Part shown: in pieces, positions 23,854 through 37,240 of the stretch | Position numbering within the stretch: the stretch's first letter is position 1 | How the letters are laid out: each line of letters begins with the position of its first letter | Source: Symsagittifera roscoffensis | Taxonomy: Eukaryota; Xenacoelomorpha; Acoela; Convolutidae | Direction: 5' to 3' | NCBI RefSeq assembly: GCF_963678635.1 | Contig: NW_026970820.1 | Span: 1,984,001 to 2,048,000 of the forward strand | DNA length: 64,000 nucleotides | Made by a program: the position numbers and the translations under genes | The notes under the pieces: model-generated | Told to the model about the DNA's origin: nothing | What the model saw: only the letters and a program-made list of their open reading frames with translations | The model's database searches: none

Positions 23854-26070
23854 CACCCTCAAGGTCACGTGTTGGATTTTTGTTTTTGGTATTTTCTGAA
23901 ATCAAAAGAGAGCGTGGTCATGCATCGACATCATGTGCTCAAGCAAATACGTGGACTTCTACGCATTCCCATTAGCAATGCGCCCTTCGGGCGCAAATGC
24001 CAATGCTCAATTAATTCTGGCAGGTAAAAATTTTTTAAAGAATAATTCTGATGAATTTTAACTTAAACTACCACCAAAAAACGGATAGATTTCAAAGTGT
24101 GAAACAATCAAGTTTTTGCTAATACCGGGCATGCAGTGAGACTGATTTCAGCAAAAATAAAATGGAAAATGAAGGAAATGGAAAGAAAAAAATTGTTCAA
24201 AATAAGAATGCATTATCAAAAACTTATTTGATCTCCGCTAATGCCATAAATCCGATCAAACTGATTCCAGATTTTAAGCGTAGAGTTAACGGTTACGGCT
24301 GCACCCTCTACAGGTCCCAGAGGGACCGAGTGAGCATCCTACCTCGATCCAGGATAACGGATAGTTGTTTTTAATTTTTCACAAAATTTTTTTCACTAAT
24401 GCTTGTTTTCAATTCCTCATGAAAAGCTGTATAAATTTTAAAAAAATTGATTTTATTAATCAATGCTTCCAAGATCCAAGAACAACTGATGTTAGGGGGT
24501 TACAAATGCGGTTGGTGAAAACTAGTAAGGGATAATGATGAGAAAAATTGTAGGTTTTCTAATGAATTTAAAAACAGTTTTTTTCTTTTTTCTTTTGTAA
24601 ATCGGGAGAAATGAATCAGTTTTTTTTTGTTTTCCTCGCACCACCCACTGTTCTTAAGTAATGAAGATTCCTGTTCTAGCCGTTTATAACACTTTGGCAG
24701 AAACAACATCAATATGATGTAAAATGTTTTAAAAAAGAGAAAAAATTAAAAATTATGTTTTTTTTTAAAAAAGTCAAAAATTTGTAATTTTCAAAATTGA
24801 AAAAAAATGAAAAATAATTGCATATTACGATTCAGCGTACCCAACTTAGTGGGTCTAGCATTTTAAATTACCAAAAAATGTTGAAAATTGTAGATTTTAT
24901 GAAGTTTTCATTCTGGCTATGTTTCCTTGTCGCCTCCACTTAAGGCACCTTTGAGCCAACTTGAGAAACTGGAACCTAAACAAGCTATGCAGATAGTCTG
25001 AATGAGCCATTTTTAGCTTGATAAATCGCCTGGAAGAAAAAAAAATCCAGAAAAGAAAGAAAATTTTGAACTTTAACCTTTTTTCTTCTTCAAATGGCGA
25101 TACTTAGAATAATTTTTCAGCTGAAAAGTTCAAAAAAAATCAAAAAATTCGAATTTTGAAAATTTTTAAAAAAAATCTCATCAGTCTGTTTATTGGAGTC
25201 TTCGAGGTTTTTGGAGACCTTATCTGGCGACTAACAACAAGTGGATCACTAATTTTAAAATTTTGAGAAAGGTCAAAAAAACATGTTTTTTCGACTTTTT
25301 TGACAGAATTCCGAAAGCAATATCTTGGCTAAAAACAAGAATGAGGGCCTAAAATTAGTACAAACAGTACTCCCACATAAGGTACATTAGGGTGGAAACA
25401 AAAAATTTACTCTGACTCAATAATCGTTTTTTAACTTTATTTCTGAACAAGAAATTGAAAAGAAATCAAAAACTTAAAAATTTTTTGAAAAAAATGATTG
25501 TTTTGAAAAAGTGCCAATTTTTAGCTGAAACTTTTCATTTTAGCTAAGAAAACCAGAGCAATGCCCTTTAAGCTCAATTAAATTAATATAGCAAATTGTT
25601 TTCAAGTTTTTTCGTTAAAGCCTTTCATTTTGAAAAAGTATTCAAAAATGGGTAAAAAAAAGTCAAAAAAATCAGTTTTCTCCGATTCAAAAACCTCCAC
25701 TACCATGATGATTAGTGCATTAGATAGGACTGCTGAGATCAATTTAGACGTTTTTTCATAAGTATATCGAAATTTTTACTTATTTTTGAGAATTAAGCAA
25801 AATAAAAACTTTTCCCAAATTGGGCAAAAAGCCCAAATTAGCCCAAACACCTGTTAAAAATTGTTGGGTCAAAAAATCACAAAAGGAAACCCCTATTCGT
25901 TTGACATTTTAGGGCCGCATGCAAAAAATTAGACCAATCTAACCTGACAATTTCGAGAATCAACTTTTTTGTCAAAATTCTCTAAAGACCAATTTAGGGA
26001 GATTACTTGTACCGGTGGGGGCCCTACCCCACCTAAAAAATTTTTGAAATGTTGGAACGCGGCCACCTAG
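23854..26070. repeat. M7 (2217 bp), twin of M20, left of B2
   Basis: Tag P followed by TTGGA. Body class III, 3' beta with a private GTTGGAACG. Near-identical to M20; I noticed only a few single-base and run-length differences. M7 is followed by B2, M20 by M21. Confidence 0.92.
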
Positions 26071-26519
26071 GGGTGCTTAACCATCCCCACCCACCCGACC
26101 GAAACTATTGACCATTCTTAATGATCCAATCGGGCTTCAATCACTGTTTTTTGTTCCATTGAGTAGTGTTCCAACGGAAAACGATTTGCGATAATCAATC
26201 CCGTTACAAAAATGATGGAGCACGTTTTCACTGAGCTACCTATCCAAGTTAGTTAAAGTGCCTTTGATATCTGAAACGCCCTTTCAAAAAAACCCCAATG
26301 AAGCAAAAACCTACCCAATTTTTCAGTGTTTGCTTGCCACATTTTTGATCTGGCGCTGGTCATGACGTTGTTTAAGTTATGGTCTTCCCCGACATTTTTT
26401 CTACAATCAAATATTTTTACGAGTGAAAAGAGAGTGCCAAGACAGCAGCTCCGCACAAAGTAGTGTAAGAAAAATGAACAGCTTGGATCTATTTTTTTTT
26501 TCTCTCTGGTTGTTGTTAC

Positions 26520-26562
26520 GGATGCTCCCCACATGGGACCACATGGGTCCCAGGGAGCATCC
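26520..26562. other. Two-tier hairpin of B2
   Basis: The outer 10-bp tier GGATGCTCCC/GGGAGCATCC (26520-26529 with 26553-26562) is perfect. The inner GGGACC/GGTCCC (26535-26540 with 26546-26551) has the loop ACATG. Confidence 0.92.
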
Positions 26563-26674
26563 CATAAGGATTAAAGCAAAAGAGCAACAAATATTTACCC
26601 GTCAATTGGGGTCACTCTTGCGGTTCAACAATCTGTATTTGAAAAAAAAAAGTTTCAAAGAACAGTTCAGGGCC

Positions 26675-28233
26675 GCATGCAAAAAATAAGAACAATCTCA
26701 CGCATGGGTTCCTGAAATTACCTAATTAAAAATAAAAATATTCAGTATGTGTAGGAGCCTTTAACATAAAATCCATTCAGAAAAAAGTCAAACCTACAAT
26801 TTTTATCAAATTTTGACAATTTACTACTCTATACTCAATAAATTGTCAATGGGGATTTCAAATATGCCATCAAAACTCACTTTTTCTCACTTTTGAACTT
26901 TTTTATTCATTTTTGATAAAAAATGTTGAGTCAGAAACGCTTAAAATCAGTTTTTTCCAAAAAGTCAAAAAAAGTTGTTCCAACCAATTTATTTCACTTA
27001 GCCACACTTTATGAACCTCTTCAGAATGGTTTTCATAACCATAGCCGTAAATTCTCATATTTAGAGAAAAGGCGAAATAACACGGTTTTGGTTATATCAA
27101 AAAAATGGAAAAACCAGATAAAGTAGTCTTCAAACCTTTAGGATAAAAATGTGACCTCAGTAAGGTATGATTGCAGTGTCAATTTAGGGTCGCATGCAAA
27201 ATTATAGAACATTTTTGCGAGCCAACTATGAGAAAGAGACTTTTTTTTCGGAATTTGGCTATTAGTATTTGTAGTAATATAGTAGTAAGTGACCACAGAA
27301 AAAAACTTGTAAAAACCAAAATTTTTAACCAATTTTGATAATTTAAAACTCAATACCTACTAAATCGACTATGGCAAGCTCAAATAAGCCATCGAAACTC
27401 ACTTTTTCTCACTTTGGAACAATTTTATTTTTTTGATAAAAAATGTTGAGTCAGAAACGTGAAAAATCATTTTTTTTCAAAAAGTCAAAAAAGTTGGTCC
27501 AATTGATACAATTCACTGAGCCGAACTTTATGAACCTGTTTAGAATGGTTTTCATGACCAAAGACAAAAAATTTATCCATTTTGAGAAAAGTCGAAAAAA
27601 CACCTTTTTGGTTAACGCTAAAAAGTGGAAAAAGTGGGAAAAATGGTCTTAAAAATAAAACCAAGGAAAAGTGGCATTAACAAACTGCCATTATCTCGTC
27701 AATTCTTGGCCGCATGCGAAAAATTGTGAAGATTAAACGAGTCTTTTCTGAGGACGAAACTTTTTTTTAGGAATTTGCCTATTAGTATTTGTAGTAGTAT
27801 AGTAGTAACTGACAATAGGAAAAAAATTCGTAAAAACCACAATTTTTAACCAATTTTGATAATTTAAAACTCAATACCTACTAAATCGACTATGGCAAGC
27901 TCAAATAAGCCATCGAAACTCACTTTTTCTCACTTTGGAACAATTTTATTTTTTTGATAAAAAAAGTTGAGTCAGAAACGTGAAAAATCATTTTTTTTCA
28001 GAAAGTCAAAAAAAGTTGTTCCAATCGATACATTTCACTGAGCCACACTTTATGAACCTGTTTAGAAAGGTTTTCATGGCCAAAGACGTAAAAATTACCC
28101 ATTTTGAGAAAAGTCGAAAAAACACGTTTTTGGTTAACGCGAAAAAGTGGAAAAAGTGGGAAAAATGGTCTTAAAAACAAAACCATGGAAAAGTGGCACT
28201 AACAAATTGTCCTTATCTCGTCAATTCAGGGCC
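26675..28233. repeat. Three ~520-bp sub-repeats of B2
   Basis: The copies are 26675-27191, 27192-27711 and 27712-28233. Each carries TTGAGTCAG and AAACG (near 26930, 27447 and 27967), AACCT..TTCAGAATGG or a close form, and CATTTTGAGAAAAG or a diverged form. Copies 2 and 3 are the most alike. The same sub-repeat occurs twice in A modules. Confidence 0.82.
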
Positions 28234-28387
28234 GCATGCAAAAAATTGGAAAGATTGAACCTGACGTTTTTGAGAACTCGATTTATTTTCCGAAAAGGAC
28301 AGGGTATATATTGAAAAAAATTTTTTGCCCGGAAGGGGCCCCTACCCCTTCCTAATCGCTTTTTGCGCCCGACGCGCGTCCATCTAG

Positions 28388-30606
28388 CACCCTCAAGGTC
28401 ACGTGTTGGGTTTTTGTTTTTGGTATTTTTTGAAAACAACCAAAAGAGAGCGTGGTCCTGCATCGACATCAAGTGCTCAAGCAAATACGCGGACTTCTAC
28501 GCATTCCCATTCGCAATGCGCCCTTCGGGCGCAAATGCCAATGCTCAATTAATTTTGCCAGGTGAAAAAATAAATTAATTAAAAAGTTCAGATAAATTTT
28601 GTTTAAACTACCACCAAAAACGCAAAGCTTTCAAAGTGTAAGACAATCAAGCTTTTGCCATTACTGGACATGCAGTGAGACTGGTTTTGGCAAAAGTAAA
28701 ATAGAAAATGTAGAAAATAGAAAGTAAAGAATTGTTCAACAAAAGAACGCAACATCTGAAATTTACTTGATCTCCGCTAATGACAAAATTATGATAAGGC
28801 TGATTTTAGATTGAAGCGTACAATTTACGGTTACGGCTGCTCCCTCTAATGGTCCCAGAGGGACCGAGTGAGCATCCTACCTCGATCCAGGACAACGGAT
28901 AGTTGTTTTTAATTTTTCATAAAATTTATTTTTCTTTAATGCTTGTTTTAATTTTCTCATGAGAAGCTGTATTATTTTAAAAAAAATTGATTTCATTAAG
29001 CAATGGTTCTAAGAACAACTGACGTTAGGCGCTTACAAATACAGTTGGTGAAAACTGGTAAAGGATAATGTTGAGAAAAATTGTAAGCTTTCAAGAAAAT
29101 TAAAAAAACAGTTTTTTTCTTTTTTTTCTTTTGTAAATCGGGAGAAATCATTAAGTTTTTTTTTAATTTTCCTAGCACCACCCACTGCTCTTAAGTAGTG
29201 AAGATTCATATTCTAGCCATTTATAATATTTTGGCAGATAAAACATCAATATGTTGTAAAATGTTTTAAAATAGAGAAAAATTAAAAATTATCTTTTTGT
29301 TCGAAAAAATCAAAATTTAGTTATTTTCAAAAAAATAAAAAAGTGAAAAACAATTGCATATTACGAATCACCGTACCCAAATTAGTGGGTCTAGTATTTT
29401 AAATTATCAAAAAATGTTGAAAATTGTGGATTTTATGAAGTTTTCATTCTGGCTATTTTTCCTTGTTGCCTCCACTTAAGGCACCTTTGAGCCAACTTGA
29501 GAAACTGGTACCTAAACAAGCTGCACAGATGGTCAAAATGAGCCATTTTTAGTGTGATAACACGCCTGGAAGAAAAAAAACTCCAGAAAAGAAAGAAAAT
29601 TATGAACTTTAACCTTTTTTCTTCTTCAAATGGCGATACTTAGAATAATTTTTCAGCTGAAAAGTTCAAAAAATATCAAAAATTTCAAATTTTGACGAAA
29701 ATTTTAAAAAATCTCATCAGTCTATTTATTGGAGTCTTCGAGGTTTTGGGAGACCTTATCTGGCGGCTAACAACAAGTGGATCACTTAATTTAAAATTTT
29801 GAGAAAGGTCAAAAAAACATGTTTTTTCGATTTTTTTGACAGAATTCCGAAAGCAATATCTTGGCTAAAAACAAGAATGAGGGTCTAAAATTAGTACAAA
29901 CAGTACTCCCACATAAGGTACATTAGGTTGGAAACAAAAAATTTACTCTGACTCAAAAATCGTTTTTTAACTTTATTTCTGAACAAGAAATTGAAAAGAA
30001 ATCAAAAACTTAAAAATTTTTTGAAAAAAATGATTGTTTTGAAAAAGTGCCAATTTTTAGCTGAAACTTTTCATTTTAGCTAATAAAGCCAGAGCAATGC
30101 CCTTTAAGCTCTAATAAATTAATTATGCAAATTATTATCAAGTTTTTTCGTTAAAGCCTTTTATTTTGAAAAAGTATTCAAAAATGGGTAAAAAAAAGTC
30201 AAAAAAATCAATTTTTTCCGATTCAAAAACCTCCACTACCATGATGATTAGTGCGTTAGATAGGACTGCTGAGATCAATTAAGACGTTTTTTCATAAGTA
30301 TATCAAAATTTTTACTTATTTTTGAGAATTGAGCAAAGTAAAAACTTTTCCCAAATTGGGCAAAAAGCCCAAATTAGCCCAAACACCTGTTAAAAATTGT
30401 TGGGTCAAAAAATCACAAAAAGAAACACCTATTCGTTTGACATTTTAGGGCCGCATGCAAAAAATTAGACCAATCTAACCTGACAATTTCGAGAATCAAC
30501 TTTTTTGTCAAAATTCTCTAAAGACCAATTTAGGGAGATTACTTGTACCGGTGGGGGCCCTACCCCACCTAAAAAATTTTTGAAATGCTGGAACGCGGCC
30601 ACCTAG
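28388..30606. repeat. M8 (2219 bp), twin of M12
   Basis: Tag P followed by TTGGG, with the private CCTGCATCGACATCAAGTGC. Body class II, 3' beta. Same length as M12 and essentially identical as read. The left neighbour here is B2, but M11 for M12, so similarity begins at the junction. Confidence 0.92.
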
Positions 30607-32820
30607 CACCCTCAAGGTCACGTGTTGGATTTTTGTTTCTGGTATTTTCTGAAACCAAAAGAGAGCGTGGTCATGCATCTACATCATGTGCTCAAGCAAA
30701 TACGTGGACTTTTACGCATTCCCATTCGCAATGCGCCCTTCGGGCGCAAATGCCAATGCTCAATTAATTTTGCCAGGTGCAAATTTTTAAAGAAAATTTC
30801 TGATGAATTTTAACTTAAACTACCAACAAAAAACGCAAAGATTTCAAAGTGTGAAACAATCAAGTGTTTGCTAATACCGGGCATGCAGTGAGACTGATTT
30901 CGGCAAAATAAAATGGAAAATGAAGGAAATGGAAAGAAAAAAATTGTTCAAAATAAGAACGCATTATCAAAAACTTATTTGATCTCCGCTAATGTCATAA
31001 TTCCGATCAAGCTGATTTCAGATTTTAAGCGTAGAGTTAACGGTTACGGCTGCTCTCTCTACAGGTCCCAGAGGGACCGAGTGAGCATCCTACCTCGATC
31101 CAGGATAACGGATAGTTGTTTTAAGTTTTTCACAATTTTTTTTACACTAATGCTTGTTTTCACTTCCTCATGAGAAGCTGTATTAATTTTAAAAAAATTG
31201 ATTTTATTACTCAATGCTTCCAAGAACAACTGATGTTAGGCGGTTACAAATGCGGTTGTTGAAAACTAGTTAGGGATAATGATGAGAAAAATTGTAAGTT
31301 TTCAAATGAATTTAAAAACAGTTTTTTTCTTTTTTTCTTTTGTAAATCGGGAGAAATGAATCAGTTTTTTTTTAAGTTTTTCTCGCACCACCCACTGTTC
31401 CTAAGAAATGAAGATTTCTGTTCTAGCCGTTTATAACACTTTGGCAGAAAAAACATCAATATGATGTAAAATGTTTTTAAAAAGAGAAAAAGTTAAAAAT
31501 TATGTTTTTTTTTTTTTAAAATCAAAAAATTGTAATTTTCAAAATTGAAAAAAAGTAAAAATTAAATGCATATTACAATTCACCGTACCCAACTTAGTGG
31601 GTATAGCATTTTAAATTACCAAAAAATGTTGAAAATTGTAGATTTTATGAAGTTTTCATTTTGGCTATTTTTCCTTGTCGCCTCCACTTAAGGCACCTTT
31701 GAGCCAACTTGAGAAACTGGAACCTAAACAAGCTATACAGATAGTCTGAATGAGCCATTTTCAGCGTGATAACACGCCTGGAAGAAAACAAAACTCCAGA
31801 AAAGAAAGAAAATTTTGAACTTTAACCTTTTTTCTTCTTCAAATGGCGATACTTAGAATAATTTTTGTGCTGAAAAGTTCAAAAAAAATCAAAAAATTCA
31901 AATTTTGAAAAAAATTAAAAAAAATCTCATCAGTTTGTTTGTTGGAGTCTTCGAGGTTTTGGGAGATCTTATCTGGCGGCTAACAACAAAAGGATCACTT
32001 ATTATAAAAATTTGAGAAAGGTCAAAAAAACATGTTTTTTCGATTTTTTTGACAGAATTCCGAAAGCAATATCTTGGCTAAAAACAAAAATGAGGGCCTA
32101 AAATTAGTACAAACAGTACTCCCACATAAAGTACATTAGGTTGGAAACAAAAAATTGACTCTGACTCAAAAATCGTTTTTTAACTTTATTTCTGAACAAA
32201 AAATTGTAAAAAAATCAAAAATTAAAAAATTTTTTGAAAAAAACGATTGTTTTGAAAAAGTGCCAAATTTTAGCTGAAACTTTTCATTTTAGCTAAGAAA
32301 GCCAGAGCAATGTTCTTTAAGCTCAAATAATTTAATTAAGCAAATTATTTTCAAGTTTTTTCGTTAAAGGCTTTTATTTTGAAAAAGTATTCAAAAATGG
32401 GTAAAAAAAAGTCAAAAAAATTAATTTTCTCAGATTGAAAAACCTCCACTGCCATGATGATTAGTTCGTTCGATAGGACTACTGAGATCAATTTAGACGT
32501 ATTTTCATAAGTATATCAAAATTTTTATTTATTTTTGAGAATTAAGCAGAATAAAAACTTTTCCCAAATTGGGCAAAAAGCCCAAATTAGCCCAAACACC
32601 TGTTAAAAAATGTTGGGTCAAAAAATCACAAAAGGAAACCCCTATTCGTTTGACATTTTAGGGCCGCATGCAAAAAATTAGACCAATCTAACCTGACAAT
32701 TTCGAGAATCGACTTTTTTGCAAAATTTCTCTATAGTCCATTTGAGGGATATTACTTGTACCGGTGGGGGCCCCTACCCCACCTCAAAAAATTTTGTAAT
32801 GCTGGAACGCGGCCACCTAG
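30607..32820. repeat. M9 (2214 bp)
   Basis: Tag P followed by TTGGA. Body class III, 3' alpha. The TTTTCAGCTGAAAA palindrome is broken (TTTTTGTGCTGAAAA near 31864). Confidence 0.9.
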
Positions 32821-35028
32821 CAACCTCAAGGTCACGTGACTTATCTTTTTTTTGGTATTTTCTGAAACCAAAACAATAAGGTCATGCGCCAATATCATGG
32901 CCTCAAGCAAAGACGTCGGACTCGACGCATCCACATTAGCCTTGCGCCCTTCGGGCGCAAATGCCAATGCTCAATTAATTTTGCCACGTGAAAAAATTTT
33001 TAAGGAAAAATTCTGATAAAATTTAACTTAAACTACCACGAAAGAACGCAAAGATTTCAAAGTGTGAAACAATCAAGTTTTTGCTAATACCGGGCATGCA
33101 GTGAGACTGATTTCGGCAAAAATAAAATGAAAATTGAAGGAAATGGAAAGAAAAAAATTGTTCAAAAAAGAACGCAACATCAAAAACTTATTTGATGTCC
33201 GCTAATGTCATAATTCCGATCAGGCTGATTTCAGATTTTGAGCGCAGAGTTTACGGTTACGGCTGCTCCCTCTACAGGTCCCAGAGGGACCGAGTGAGCA
33301 TCCTACCTCGATCCAGGATAACGGACAGTTGTTTTTAATTTTTCACAAATTTTTTTTCACTAAGGCTTGTTTTCAATTCCTCATGAGAAGCTGTATAAAT
33401 TTTTTTTAAAAAAGATTTTTTTTATCAATGCTTCCAAGAACAACTGATGTTAGGCGGTTACAAATGCGGTTGGTGAAAACTAGTAAGGGATAATGATGAG
33501 AAAAATTGTAAGTTTTCAAATGAATTTAAAAACAGTTTTTTTTCTTTTTTCTTTTGTAAATCGGGAGAAATGAATCAGTTTTTTTAAGTTTTCCTCGCAC
33601 CACCCACTGTTCATAAGTAATGAAGATTCCTGTTCTAGCCGTTTATAAAACTTTGGCAGAAAAAACATCAGAATGATGTAAAATGTTTTAAAAAAATAAA
33701 AATTTAAAAATTATGTTTAAAAAAAAAATCAAAAACTTGTAATTTTCAAAATTGAAAAAAAGTTAAAATTAATTGCATATTACGATTCAGCGTACCCAAC
33801 TTAGTGGGTCTAGCATTTTAAATTACCAAAAAATGTTGAAAATTGTAGATTTTATGAAGTTTTCATTTTGGCTATTTTTCCTTGTCGCCTCCACTTGAGG
33901 CACCTTTGAGCCAACTTGAGAAACTGGAACGTAAACAAGCTGCACAGATGGTCAAAGTGAGCCATTTTCAGCGTGATAACACGCCTGGAAGAAAAAAAAC
34001 TCCAGAAAAGAAAGAAAATTAAGAACTTTAACCTTTTTTCTTCTTCAAATGGCGATACTTAGAATAATTTTTCAGCTGAAAAGTTCAAAAAAAAATCAAA
34101 AAATTCAAATTTTGAAAAAATTTATAAAAAAATCTCATCAGTCTGTTCATTGGAGTCTTCGAGGTTTTGAGAGACCTCATCTGGCGGCTAACAACAAGTG
34201 GATCATTTATTTTAAAATTTTGAGAAAGGTCAAAAAAACATGTTTTTTTGATTTTTTTGACAGAATTCCGAAAGCAATATCTTGGCTAAAAACAAGATTG
34301 AGGGCCTAAAATTAGTACAAACAGTACTCCCACATAAGGTACATTAGGTTGGAAACAAAAAATTTACTGTGACTCAAAAATCGTTTTTTAACTTTATTTC
34401 TGAACAAGAAATTGAAAAGAAATGAAAAACTTAAAAATTTTTTGAAAAAAAAGATTGTTTTGAAAAAGTGCCAATTTTTAGCTGAAACTTTTCATTTTAG
34501 CTAATAAAGCCAGAGCAATGCCCTTTAAGCTCAAATAAATTAATTATGCAAATTATTTTGAAGTTTTTTCGTTAAAGCCTTTTATTTTGAAAAAGTATTC
34601 AAAAATGGGTAAAAAAAAGTCAAAAAAATCAATTTTCTCCGATTGAAAAACCTCCACTACCATGATGATTAGTTCGTTAGATAGGACTACTGAGATCAAT
34701 TTAGACGTATTTTCATAAGTATATCAAAATTTTTATTTATTTTTGAGAATTAAGCAAAATAAAAACTTTTCCCAAATTGGGCAAAAAGCCCAAATTAGCC
34801 CAAACACCTGTTAAAAATTGTTGGGTCAAAAAATCACAAAAGGAAACCCCTATTCGTTTGCCATTTTAGGGCCGCATGCAAAAAATTAGACCAATCTAAC
34901 CTGACAATTTCGAGAATCGACTTTTTTGCAAAATTTCTCTATAGTCCATTTGAGGGATATTACTTGTACCGGTGGGGGCCCCTACCCCACCTCAAAAAAT
35001 TTTGTAATGCTGGAACGCGGCCACCTAG
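32821..35028. repeat. M10 (2208 bp)
   Basis: Tag P with one change (CAACCTC) followed by ACTTA, and the CGCCAATATCATGG 5' variant. Body class I, 3' alpha. Closest to M1, with the same length. Confidence 0.9.
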
Positions 35029-37240
35029 CACAATCAGGTACTAGTGGCTTGATTTTGGTTTTTAATATTGTCTGGAACCAAAAGAGAGTGTCGTCAAGCA
35101 TCGACATCATGTGGTCAAGCAAATACGTGGACTTCTACGCATTCCCATTAGCAATGGGCCCTTCGGGCGCAAATACCAATGCTCAATTAATTTTGCCTGG
35201 TGAAAAAATTTTTAAGGAAAACTTCTGATAAAATTTAACTTAAACTACCACGAAAGAACGCAAAGATTTCAAAGTGTGAAACAATCAAGTTTTTGCTAAT
35301 ACCGGGCATGCAGTGAGACTGATTTCGGCAAAAATAAAATGAAAATTGAAGGAAATGGAAAGAAAAAAATTGTTCAAAAAAGAACGCAACATCAAAAACT
35401 TATTTGATGTCCGCTAATGTCATAATTCCGATCAGGCTGATTTCAGATTTTAAGCGCAGAGTTTACGGTTACGGCTGCTCCCTCTACAGGTCCCAGAGGG
35501 ACCGAGTGAGCATCCTACCTCGATCCAGGATAACGGACAGTTGTTTTTAATTTTTCACAATTTTTTTTTCACTAATGCTTGTTTTCAATTCCTCATGAGA
35601 AGCTGTATAAATTTTTTAAAAAAATGATTTTTTTTATCAATGCTTCCAAGAACAACTGATGTTAGGCGGTTACAAATGCGGTTGGTGAAAACTAGTAAGG
35701 GATAATGATGAGAAAAATTGTAAGTTTTCAAATGAATTTAAAAACAGTTTTTTTTCTTTTTTCTTTTGTAAATCGGGAGAAATGAATCAGTTTTTTTAAG
35801 TTTTCCTCGCACCACCCACTGTTCATAAGTAATGAAGATTCCTGTTCTGGCCGTTTATAAAACTTTGGCAGAAAAAACATCAGAATGATGTAAAATGTTT
35901 TAAAAAAAATAAAAATTTAAAAATTATGTTTAAAAAAAAAATCAAAAACTTGTAATTTTCAAAATTGAAAAAAAGTTAAAATTAATTGCATATTACGATT
36001 CAGCGTACCCAACTTAGTGGGTCTAGCATTTTAAATTACCAAAAAATGTTGAAAATTGTAGATTTTATGAAGTTTTCATTTTGGCTATTTTTCCTTGTCG
36101 CCTCCACTTGAGGCACCTTTGAGCCAACTTGAGAAACTGGAACGTAAACAAGCTGCACAGATGGTCAAAGTGAGCCATTTTCAGCGTGATAACACGCCTG
36201 GAAGAAAAAAAACTCCAGAAAAGAAAGAAAATTATGAACTTTAACCTTTTTTCTTCTTCAAATGGCGATACTTAGAATAATTTTTCAGCTGAAAAGTTGA
36301 AAAAAAATCAAAAAATTCAAATTTTGAAAAAATTTATAAAAAAATCTCATCAGTCTGTTTATTGGAGTCTTCGAGGTTTTGAGAGACCTCATCTGGCGGC
36401 TAACAACAAGTGGATCACTTATTTTAAAATTTTGAGAAAGGTCAAAAAAACATGTTTTTTTGATTTTTTAGACAGAATTCCGAAAGCAATATCTTGGCTA
36501 AAAACAAGATTGAGGGCCTAAAATTAGTACAAACAGTACTCCCACATAAGGTACATTAGGTTGGAAACAAAAAATTTACTCTGACTCAAAAATCGTTTTT
36601 TAACTTTATTTCTGAACAAGAAATTGAAAAGAAATGAAAAACTTAAAAATTTTTTGAAAAAAAAGATTGTTTTGAAAAAGTGCCAATTTTTAGCTGAAAC
36701 ATTTCATTTTAGCTAATAAAGCCAAAGCAATGCCCTTTAAGCTCAAATAAATTAATTATGCAAATTATTTTGAAGTTTTTTCGTTAAAGCCTTTTATTTT
36801 GAAAAAGTATTCAAAAATGGGTAAAAAAAAGTCAAAAAAATCAATTTTCTCCGATTCAAAAACCTCCACTACCATGATGATTAGTTCGTTAGATAGGACT
36901 GCTGAGATCAATTTAGACGTATTTTCATAAGTATATCAAAATTTTTATTTATTTTTGAGAATTAAGCAAAATAAAAACTTTTCCCAAATTGGGCAAAAAG
37001 CCCAAATTAGCCCAAACACCTGTTAAAAATTGTTGGGTCAAAAAATCACAAAAGGAAACCCCTATTCGTTTGCCATTTTAGGGCCGCATGCAAAAAATTA
37101 GACCAATCTAACCTGACAATTTCGAGAATCGACTTTTTTGCAAAATTTCTCTATAGTCCATTTGAGGGATATTACTTGTACCGGTGGGGGCCCCTACCCC
37201 ACCTAAAAAATTTTTGAAATGCTGGAACGCGGCCACCTAG
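35029..37240. repeat. M11 (2212 bp), twin of M5
   Basis: Tag Q followed by GCTTGA, class I, chimeric 3' end, all as in M5. Flanked by M10 and M12. The same 74-codon frame is open at 36297-36521. Confidence 0.92.

Larger units (their letters stand above)
26071..28387. repeat. Module B2 (2317 bp), lodged inside the M array
   Basis: Same family as B1, including the C-rich 5' start, the two-tier hairpin (26520-26562, perfect in both tiers) and GGAAGGGG/CCCCTTCC near the end. It has three sub-repeats with GCATGC at 26675, 27192, 27712 and 28234 (spacings 517, 520, 522). It sits between M7 and M8 with both boundaries exactly at the CTAG junctions and no M sequence lost. Confidence 0.88.

Noticed and set aside
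24162-24374. 60-90 codon frames overlapping the GGTCCC hairpin (also at 30913, 41976, 46330, 48610, 55261)
   Set aside because: The well-conserved stretch is a hairpin, which explains the conservation. The frames are absent or broken in other M units by indels in A runs.
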